Assembly: GCA_964459805.1 (NCBI GenBank)
Contig: CAYWOD010000175.1
Span: 1 to 7,896 of the forward strand
Origin: DAOVRL01 sp964459805
GTDB taxonomy: Bacteria; Planctomycetota; Phycisphaerae; Sedimentisphaerales; Anaerobacaceae
Length of the DNA: 7,896 nucleotides
Direction: 5' to 3'
Below, in pieces: positions 1 through 5,087 of the stretch. Position 1 is the stretch's first letter. Every line of letters begins with the position of its first letter. The position numbers and the translations under genes were made by a program. The notes under the pieces were generated by a model that saw only the letters and a program-made list of their open reading frames with translations, did not search any database and had not been told where the DNA came from.

Positions 1-959
1 GGGATATTGACCTGGCGTTGTTCGGCGTGAACCTTGCAAATGTCACAACGATTAGAATTGGTTTCGATAGAGGCGCCAGCCCTGCTTCAGGCTTAGTCTG
101 CTTTGACGATATAAGGTTGTATTCTTCCAAATGTGTGCTTTCGCGTCGTTCGCCCGATTTCGCCATAGTCGATTATGTGCAGGATTGCGTGGTTGACTAC
201 AAAGAGCTTGAAGTAATGGCAGAGAACTGGCTCGTTACTGCAGCAGTTCCCAGCGACGCTAATCAAGAGGCATACTACGAGTTCGAGGGCAACCTGCTCG
301 ATAGTTCCGTCAACGGCCATCATGGAGACCCATGCGGCACCATAGCTTATACCACTGGCCAGATTGGCCAGGCAATTGACCTCGACGGCAGCAGCTACGT
401 GAATTTAACCGGCTACAAGGGCATTCTTGCTACCAGTGAGGTCCAGCATGCTTTCACTATTGCGAACTGGTTCAAGACCACCGGTGACGGCGAAATGGTG
501 ACCTGGGGTACAGACGCAGGCCGTCAGAGACTGTCCTGGCGCCTCGACGGCGGCAGACTGCGTACCGAGCACGGAAGCGGTAATCTCAGAGGCGATACCT
601 ACGTTGACGACGGTGAATGGCACCACGGTGCCCTTGTCGTGAACGAGGGTGCCAACTTACAGGTTCCGAATACCCTGCTGTACGTGGACGGTAAGCAAGA
701 TTCAACCTTCTCCGGTTCGGACACTACCTACAATCTCACGGCTGGAGAAGACGTCAGCATAGGCCGGCGCGCCACAAGCGACGACAGGTACTTCAATGGG
801 CTGATTGACGATGTCCACATCTATGACTACGGTCTTTCACGCCCAGAGATTCTCTACCTTGCCGGGTTGGAGGCTGACCTGTACAAGGATAACACGATTG
901 ACTTCAAGGACTACGCTGAACTGGCCCTATGGTGGCTGGATGAGCAACGGTGGCCGTAA
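1..959 (+). CDS. Secreted LamG-domain protein with dockerin-like motifs, 5' truncated
   Basis: This is the 3' part of a larger gene. The frame is open from base 3 with no stop upstream, so the TTG at 18 is not taken as the start; 318 residues are visible. Residues 1-40 (ending FDDIRLY) look like the last strands of a jelly-roll carbohydrate-binding domain. Residues 59-77 form a dockerin-like motif (D-C-V-V-D-Y-K-E ... W-L). Residues about 90-288 are a LamG/concanavalin-like beta-sandwich, with AYYEFEGNLLDSS at its start, the inner strand pattern FTIANWFKT, the GEWHH strand, LYVDGK, and the terminal FNGLIDDVHIYD. Residues 292-318 repeat the dockerin-like motif (D-N-T-I-D-F-K-D-Y ... W-W-L). 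LamG domains bind glycans or cap glycoside hydrolases; the catalytic part, if any, lies outside the window. Export is inferred, because the signal peptide is not visible. The domain call is firm; the substrate is unknown. Confidence 0.85.
   Translation, partial: DIDLALFGVNLANVTTIRIGFDRGASPASGLVCFDDIRLYSSKCVLSRRSPDFAIVDYVQDCVVDYKELEVMAENWLVTAAVPSDANQEAYYEFEGNLLDSSVNGHHGDPCGTIAYTTGQIGQAIDLDGSSYVNLTGYKGILATSEVQHAFTIANWFKTTGDGEMVTWGTDAGRQRLSWRLDGGRLRTEHGSGNLRGDTYVDDGEWHHGALVVNEGANLQVPNTLLYVDGKQDSTFSGSDTTYNLTAGEDVSIGRRATSDDRYFNGLIDDVHIYDYGLSRPEILYLAGLEADLYKDNTIDFKDYAELALWWLDEQRWP
177..233 (+). other. Internal dockerin-like motif in the LamG protein
   Basis: The encoded peptide VQDCVVDYKELEVMAENWL has the spacing of one half of a type I dockerin: an acidic calcium-loop-like start, V-D, an aromatic residue, K-E, then an amphipathic helix ending W-L. 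It lies between the two beta-sandwich domains rather than at the C terminus, which is unusual, because the other two copies in the window end their proteins. It may mark an old gene fusion or domain insertion. The loop is imperfect, so calcium binding is doubtful. Confidence 0.5.
876..956 (+). other. C-terminal dockerin-like tail of the LamG protein
   Basis: The last residues include KDNTIDFKDYAELALWWLDE followed by QRWP and the stop. The pattern D-x-x-I-D-F-K-D-[FY]-A-x-L-A-x-x-W-L matches the tail of the decayed gene at 1370-1591. It resembles a single dockerin half-repeat, and I associate it with the C termini of secreted Phycisphaerae proteins. A sorting or docking role is inference only. 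Confidence 0.6.
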
Positions 960-986
960 TGCGTGTTGATTTGATGAGGCTAAGTG

Positions 987-1030
987 CATTCCCGTTACCC
1001 GCCTACGCGTGGACAAGTTTTTCGGGAATG
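987..1030 (+). repeat. Imperfect palindromic repeat (CATTCCCG ... CGGGAATG)
   Basis: An 8-base inverted repeat, CATTCCCG at 987-994 and CGGGAATG at 1023-1030, encloses 28 bases rich in CCCGCC and CGCGTGG. Read on the minus strand with its edge, it begins TGTCATTCCCG, which resembles the widely dispersed GTCATTCCCGCG...GGGAAT class of small repeats known from many environmental genomes (from memory, not searched). It lies just past the stop of the LamG gene and before its terminator, a typical place for such elements. Confidence 0.5.
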
Positions 1031-1052
1031 ACACAGGGATTTGCACCAATCC

Positions 1053-1091
1053 GGGGCCTATACCGATTAGTTCGGTATAGGCCCCTTTTTT
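1053..1091 (+). terminator. Rho-independent terminator after the LamG gene
   Basis: A perfect 13-bp stem, GGGGCCTATACCG (1053-1065) with CGGTATAGGCCCC (1073-1085), encloses a 7-base loop. Six T residues follow at 1086-1091. A further A-T pair can close the loop end. This is a strong intrinsic terminator about 95 bases after the LamG stop. The stem is symmetric, but the T-run lies only on the plus-strand side, so it serves plus-strand transcription. Confidence 0.93.
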
Positions 1092-1144
1092 AGTTAACCG
1101 GCGAACGCCCGATATGCCGGAGTGTACGTTCTGCTGCGGCGGGG

Positions 1145-1173
1145 TTGACATTGGTGAGTCGGCCTAATACATT
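1145..1173 (+). promoter_or_regulatory. Possible sigma70-type promoter, purpose unclear
   Basis: TTGACA at 1145-1150 is a consensus -35 box. After a 17-base spacer comes TACATT at 1168-1173, matching the -10 consensus at four of six positions. No convincing gene starts within the next several hundred bases on this strand, so a transcript would be a long leader or run antisense to the decayed gene at 1370-1591. It could be a chance match. Confidence 0.25.
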
Positions 1174-1369
1174 GTGGCTCGTTCTTTATCCAAGGTCCTT
1201 TTTGCCATAAATGCAAACTCTTTCAAAGGGAAGTCACAATGAAGCATCAGGGCATATTGTCGCGTGCCCGAACGCGCAAAAAGAAAATGGCCACAGAGAT
1301 ACTTTAGGCACTTCAATTCTTGGGCACTTTACACCTCCTATTGTCTTGCCGACTTCGTGGCAGAGACTG

Positions 1370-1591
1370 TTACGGGCCCCTGTTATCCTCCAGCCAATGC
1401 AAGGACATAAACGCAAAGTCTTTGAAATCGACAATACAGTCCCCGTTTATATCGCCTGCAACAATTGTTTCGCAAACCGGCTCGCCGAAGTAGGACTTGC
1501 TGGCTTCCGCAGTTCCCCCGTAGGCCCCAATATTGATAATCCCGCCGCCATCGGGTACGATAGGCCCGGCCGCTTTAACGGTGCCGCCGGC
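1370..1591 (-). pseudogene. Decayed C-terminal remnant of a secreted protein with dockerin-like tail
   Basis: On the minus strand, 73 codons stay open from an in-frame stop (1592-1594) to a TAA (1370-1372). They contain PDGGGIINIGAYGGTAEASK, then SYFGEPVCETIVAGDINGD, then CIVDFKDFAFMSLHWLEDN and the ending RGP. The GGxINIGAYGGTxEASKSY segment is the style of ending I know from right-handed parallel beta-helix proteins (choice-of-anchor Q type) of planctomycetes. GDINGDCIVDFKDFA is a good dockerin-like calcium loop. There is no start codon near the 5' end, and upstream minus-strand sequence is broken by stops without recognisable homology. I read it as the tail of a gene whose body has been lost. 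It is convergent with the LamG gene. The motif call is secure; the parent family is inferred. Confidence 0.75.
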
Positions 1592-1594
1592 TTA

Positions 1595-1943
1595 TGAGCT
1601 TATGCTGGCGCCCGAATAGCGATAACTCCTCCCATAATCATGCGTTAATCAACCAACTTTTTTGCAGTTGAGCCACAAATAAAATTGTCCGTAGAATGGC
1701 CATAGTATCAGCAATATGTAGGGCTGCTTCAAAGATGGTGACAAATCGCCTTTTATTTGGCGACAGCTTTGACCGGCCCGGCAACAGTAGCGAAGCTTTT
1801 TAGTCTCAGAACAAGCGATCTCGCTGCCTCGAAAGCCGGTGGCCAGGGAGATTGCGCTCGTGCGAATCTGATGGATGCCTATCAGCAAAAGGCGGTTTCG
1901 TTGAGGCGGCAGCCTTCTACCCGCTGCGTCTTTAGTCCCGCCC
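1595..1943. other. Unassigned intergenic stretch upstream of the sulfatase genes
   Basis: About 350 bases with no gene I can support. Open frames on both strands lack ribosome sites and family motifs; one on the plus strand runs into the promoter, and one on the minus strand runs antisense into the first sulfatase. A small hairpin is visible, TCGCC (1746-1750) with GGCGA (1759-1763) around a T-rich loop. The segment GACCGGCCCGGCAACAG (1771-1787) recalls part of a SAM-I riboswitch core, but the rest of that fold is not seen. Confidence 0.4.
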
Positions 1944-1972
1944 TTGACTCTTTCGCACCCCCGTAATATACT
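1944..1972 (+). promoter_or_regulatory. Sigma70-type promoter for the sulfatase cluster
   Basis: TTGACT (1944-1949) is one base from the -35 consensus. It is followed by exactly 17 bases and then TATACT (1967-1972), close to the -10 consensus. Transcription would begin near 1979, giving a leader of about 40 bases before the chosen ATG at 2019. This placement also argues against the in-frame TTG at 1944, which is the -35 box itself. Confidence 0.7.
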
Positions 1973-2018
1973 AACAGCCGAATCACAAATGCAAAACTTC
2001 AAGATTACACGAGCAGAT

Positions 2019-3455
2019 ATGAATAACCAGACAAGAAGAGAGTTCCTGAGAAGTGGGGGTATTGCCATGGCGTCGGCAGGCGCATCTTCGTTGTTGCCGA
2101 GTTGTGCGAGTGCCGGGCGAGCGAGGGGACGCAAAGGGAAAAAGCCGAATATCATTTTCATTCTGGCCGACGATCTGGGCTATGGTGACGTGGGCTGCTT
2201 CGGGCAAAAGACGATACAGACGCCGAATATCGATAAGCTCGCAGCTGAAGGGATGCGCTTTACCGACCATTATGCTGGCAGCACGGTCTGTGCCCCGTCG
2301 CGGTGTGTGTTGATGACGGCCCTGCATTCGGGCCACGCCCTGGTTCGCGGCAATGCGCGTCTGCCGCTTCGCCCGGGAGATGTCACCGTCTCTGAGCTGT
2401 TGAAAAAGGCAGGTTACGCCACCGGCATCATCGGCAAATGGGGACTCGGTGAGGCCGGCAGTACCGGTATTCCGAACAGGCAGGGCTTCGACTACTGGTT
2501 CGGCTATCTCAATCAAAGGCACGCCCACAACTACTATCCGGAATTCCTCTGGAAGAATCAGGACAAGATCACGCTCGAGGGCAACAAGCTCACCAAGCCG
2601 GCCGAGGGCGGCTGGGGCGTCTCGGCCAAGCAGGTAACTTACTCCCACGATCTCTTTGCAGCCGAGGCGCTGGCGTTTGTTGAAAACAATAAGAAAGGGC
2701 CTTTCTTCCTGTATCTGGCGCTTACGATTCCACACGCCAACAACGAGGCCGGCAACAAAGGAATGGAGGTCCCTGATTTCGGTCCTTATGCGGACAAGGA
2801 CTGGCCCGACCCGCAAAAAGGCCACGCCGCGATGATAACACGAATGGATCGCGACATCGGCAGGCTTATGGCCAGGCTCAAGGACCTCGGCATCGACGAC
2901 AATACCTTTGTCATGTTCTCAAGTGACAACGGGCCGCACAGAGAAGGCGGCGCCGACCCTAACTTCTTTAAGAGCTCCGGACCGCTGCGCGGGTATAAGC
3001 GCGCTCTGTACGAGGGCGGTATCCGCGTGCCTACGATTGCACGCTGGCCCGGCAGGATTAAACCCGGCTCAAAGAGCGGACACATCTCGGCGTTCTGGGA
3101 TTTCCTGCCGACCTGCTGCGAACTGGCCGGCGTAAAGATTCCGAAGGGGATTGACGGGATATCATTTGTCTCGACGCTGTTAGGTCGCCCCGACAAGCAA
3201 AAGAAGCACGAGTATATCTACTGGGAGTTCCACGAGCAGGGCAAGAAGCAGGCCGTTCGATGGGGCGATTGGAAGGGCGTTCGCCTAAACGTCGCCAAGA
3301 ATCCCAATGGCCCGATTGAGCTTTACAATCTAAAGAGCGATCTGGGCGAACAGAACAACGTAGCTCAAAAACATCCGGAGATCGTCGCGAAGATCGCAGA
3401 GTATATGAAGGCCGCGAGGACGCCGTCCGAGCATTGGAAAATGCCCGGAGAGTAG
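2019..3455 (+). CDS. Exported type I sulfatase, Tat lipoprotein (sulfatase 1)
   Basis: A 478-residue formylglycine-dependent sulfatase (alkaline-phosphatase-like fold, S1 family) that hydrolyses sulfate esters. The ATG at 2019 is chosen because it puts the twin-arginine motif TRREFLR at residues 5-11, followed by a hydrophobic stretch and LPSC (Cys29), a plausible lipobox. Earlier in-frame starts at 1944 and 1989 fall in or just after the promoter. The calcium site begins with D51-D52 (FILADDLGYGD). Cys91 in CAPSR is the residue converted to formylglycine, with Arg95. Lys140 lies in GKWGLG, His239 in LTIPHA, D303-N304 in SSDNGP, and Lys327 in the segment before YEGGIRVP. Two deviations: GKWHLG has Gly in place of His, and the usual T-G after the catalytic motif is T-A (residues 100-101). 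The ribosome site is weak. It resembles sulfatase 3 through its whole length. The substrate is unknown. Confidence 0.93.
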   Translation: MNNQTRREFLRSGGIAMASAGASSLLPSCASAGRARGRKGKKPNIIFILADDLGYGDVGCFGQKTIQTPNIDKLAAEGMRFTDHYAGSTVCAPSRCVLMTALHSGHALVRGNARLPLRPGDVTVSELLKKAGYATGIIGKWGLGEAGSTGIPNRQGFDYWFGYLNQRHAHNYYPEFLWKNQDKITLEGNKLTKPAEGGWGVSAKQVTYSHDLFAAEALAFVENNKKGPFFLYLALTIPHANNEAGNKGMEVPDFGPYADKDWPDPQKGHAAMITRMDRDIGRLMARLKDLGIDDNTFVMFSSDNGPHREGGADPNFFKSSGPLRGYKRALYEGGIRVPTIARWPGRIKPGSKSGHISAFWDFLPTCCELAGVKIPKGIDGISFVSTLLGRPDKQKKHEYIYWEFHEQGKKQAVRWGDWKGVRLNVAKNPNGPIELYNLKSDLGEQNNVAQKHPEIVAKIAEYMKAARTPSEHWKMPGE

Positions 3456-3482
3456 GGCTTCGTGAGAACTGAAATGGCCACC

Positions 3483-3571
3483 GTCATTGCGAGGAGGCCG
3501 AAGGTCGACGCGGCAATCTCAAAACCCTCGAACGCCAGAGATTGCTTCGGCCTTTCAGACCTCGCAATGAC
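3483..3571. repeat. REP-like palindromic repeat (GTCATTGCGAGG family)
   Basis: The outer arms GTCATTGCGAGG (3483-3494) and CCTCGCAATGAC (3560-3571) are perfect 12-bp complements. The inner arms GCAATCTC (3513-3520) and GAGATTGC (3538-3545) are perfect 8-bp complements. Between them lie related but diverged GGCCGAAGG and CGGCCTTT segments. The whole folds into a long hairpin of about 89 bases. I recall this GTCATTGCGAGG...GCAATCTC design as a small dispersed repeat in many bacterial and archaeal genomes. It fills most of the gap between sulfatases 1 and 2 and probably forms an mRNA stem-loop there. Confidence 0.85.
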
Positions 3572-3604
3572 AATACAAGATCGGAAAGGGCGGAACAGGC
3601 GATT

Positions 3605-5068
3605 ATGAAACGGCGTGACTTTTTGAAAGCTGCCGGTCTTGGCGCGGCCTCGCTGATGGTGCCCGCCTGTGCCCCCGGTGTTGCGGGACGCTCGGCGGGA
3701 GCCTCAAAGAAAAGGCCCAATTTCGTTTTTATCTTCATCGACGATATGGGCTGGAAAGACCTCGGCTTTATGGGCAGCAAGTATTACGAGACCCCGCGGA
3801 TTGATAGGCTGGCCGCCGAGGGAGTAATCTTTACCAGTGCATATTCAAATGCCCCCAACTGCGCGCCAACGCGTGCGTGTCTTATGTCCGGCCAGTATGG
3901 GCCCAGGCACGGGGTATATACGGTGGGAAGTCCCGAGCGCGGGCCCGCCAATATGCGCAAGCTAATTCCCATTAAGAACACCACGGTGCTCACTACCGAG
4001 GCAGTGACAATCGCCGAGGCCTTGAAACCGGCCGGCTACACCTCGGCCTGTATCGGAAAGTGGCATCTGGGCAATAAGGAGCCGTACAGACCACAGGACC
4101 GGGGATTTGATGTGGTGGTGCCTAAGAGCAGCGGGGGGCATTTCAACAAGAAGGGTGAGTATCTAACCGACATTCTGACCGATGAGGCCGTCAACTTTAT
4201 CGAGGCAAACAAGGACACGCCTTTTTTCCTGTACCTCTCGCATCACGCCGTGCATACGCCGATACAGGCGAAGAAGGAATTGATTGAGAAATATAAGAAG
4301 AAAAAGGGTGATGACGTTCACAACAACCCCACTTATGCCGCAATGGTCGAGAGTGTCGATGAGAGTGTCGGAAGCGTTTTGGACAAGCTCGACGAATTGG
4401 CCCTGGCCGACAATACGGTAGTCTTCTTTTTCTCCGACAACGGCGGCTACGGTAACGCCACGGCGATGACGCCATTGCGCGGCTCAAAGGGGATGCTCTA
4501 TGAGGGCGGCATTCGCGTGCCGATGATTGTGCGCTGGCCGGGCGTGACCAAACCGGCCGGCAAGTGCGAGGCGCCCGTAATCGGCATCGATTTCTATCCC
4601 ACAATGCTCGATATGGCCGGGCTGCGAAAGCCGCCGGGACATACGCTCGATGGCGAGAGTATTGTCAACCTCCTGAACACAGAGAATTCCAAATTTAATT
4701 TTACAAATTCAAAATTCCAGAAGCGCCCCATCTTCTGGCATTTCCCCGCCTATCTTGAGCCTTACAACGAGAAGCAGAAGCCGTGGCGAACGACCCCGGC
4801 AGGCGCCGTCAGGCAGGGCCACTGGAAACTGATAGAGTTCTTCGAGGACGGAAAAATCGAGCTTTATAACACTAAGGACGATATCAGCGAGAAAAATGAT
4901 CTCGCCAAAACCCGGCCCGAAAAAGCAAACGAGCTGCACGCCCTGCTCCTTAACTGGCGCAAGAGCATCAACGCCCCCGTTCCGTCCCAAAAGAACCCAA
5001 AGTACGACCCCGATGCACGCCACGTCAACAAGAAAAGAGGCAAGCGAAAAAAGAAAGTAAAACAGTAA
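3605..5068 (+). CDS. Exported type I sulfatase, Tat lipoprotein (sulfatase 2)
   Basis: A 487-residue S1-family sulfatase. The ATG at 3605 is chosen because the protein then begins MKRRDFLKAAGLG, a textbook twin-arginine signal; an in-frame start upstream would lie inside the palindromic repeat. A weak AGG precedes it by five bases. VPAC (Cys22) may be a lipobox. Visible catalytic residues are D46-D47 in FIDDMGW, Cys86 in CAPTR (Thr where Ser is usual) followed by the standard S-G, Lys152 and His154 in a complete GKWHLG, His217 in HHAVHTP, D278-N279 in FSDNGG, and Lys295 before YEGGIRVP. This gene keeps the His lost in its two neighbours and is clearly a different subfamily. Residues about 359-372 are coded by a very AT-rich insert. 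The C terminus ends in a basic tail (KKRGKRKKKVKQ). Nineteen bases separate it from the next gene, so they share an operon. Confidence 0.93.
   Translation: MKRRDFLKAAGLGAASLMVPACAPGVAGRSAGASKKRPNFVFIFIDDMGWKDLGFMGSKYYETPRIDRLAAEGVIFTSAYSNAPNCAPTRACLMSGQYGPRHGVYTVGSPERGPANMRKLIPIKNTTVLTTEAVTIAEALKPAGYTSACIGKWHLGNKEPYRPQDRGFDVVVPKSSGGHFNKKGEYLTDILTDEAVNFIEANKDTPFFLYLSHHAVHTPIQAKKELIEKYKKKKGDDVHNNPTYAAMVESVDESVGSVLDKLDELALADNTVVFFFSDNGGYGNATAMTPLRGSKGMLYEGGIRVPMIVRWPGVTKPAGKCEAPVIGIDFYPTMLDMAGLRKPPGHTLDGESIVNLLNTENSKFNFTNSKFQKRPIFWHFPAYLEPYNEKQKPWRTTPAGAVRQGHWKLIEFFEDGKIELYNTKDDISEKNDLAKTRPEKANELHALLLNWRKSINAPVPSQKNPKYDPDARHVNKKRGKRKKKVKQ
4685..4718 (+). repeat. AT-rich in-frame insert within sulfatase 2
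   Basis: Thirty-four bases with only six G or C (about 18 percent) sit in a clearly GC-richer gene. They are built from near-repeats of AATTCCAAATTT and AAATTCAAAATTCC and are read in frame as roughly NSKFNFTNSKFQ. The insert lies just before RPIFWHFP, where related sulfatases usually have a short loop after the LDG-S-x-x-x-L-L segment. It looks like a small mobile or slippage-derived repeat captured in a tolerant surface loop. Confidence 0.5.
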
Positions 5069-5076
5069 ACGAGTAC

Positions 5077-5083
5077 AGGAGAG
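5077..5083 (+). promoter_or_regulatory. Strong ribosome binding site of sulfatase 3
   Basis: AGGAGAG lies just upstream of the ATG at 5088, leaving six bases between AGGAG and the start codon. It is the best Shine-Dalgarno sequence in the window and fixes the start of sulfatase 3. It lies within the 19-base gap after the sulfatase 2 stop. Confidence 0.8.
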
Positions 5084-5087
5084 ACAA

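Noticed and set aside
1164..1235. Minus-strand peptide DFPLKEFAFMAKRTL resembling a further dockerin-like motif
   Set aside because: Only K-E-F-A-F-M-A matches. The acidic loop and the terminal W-L are missing, and the spacing differs by two residues. It could be a very decayed copy, but chance is as likely.
1211..1597. Plus-strand open frame of 128 codons
   Set aside because: It lies antisense to the minus-strand gene tail at 1370-1591, whose motifs are clear. It has no ribosome site and no family motif.
1771..1787. Possible SAM-I riboswitch core (GGCCCGGCAAC)
   Set aside because: The P1 closing stem, the GAGGGA and GAAGCCC segments and the downstream half of the fold are not found in order.
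1757..1966. Plus-strand open frame of 69 codons before the sulfatases
   Set aside because: It runs into the promoter at 1944-1972, lacks a ribosome site and has no motif I know.
1649..2161. Minus-strand open frame of 170 codons
   Set aside because: About 140 of its bases run antisense to the N-terminal coding region of sulfatase 1, and it also crosses the promoter. No domain or export signal is recognisable.
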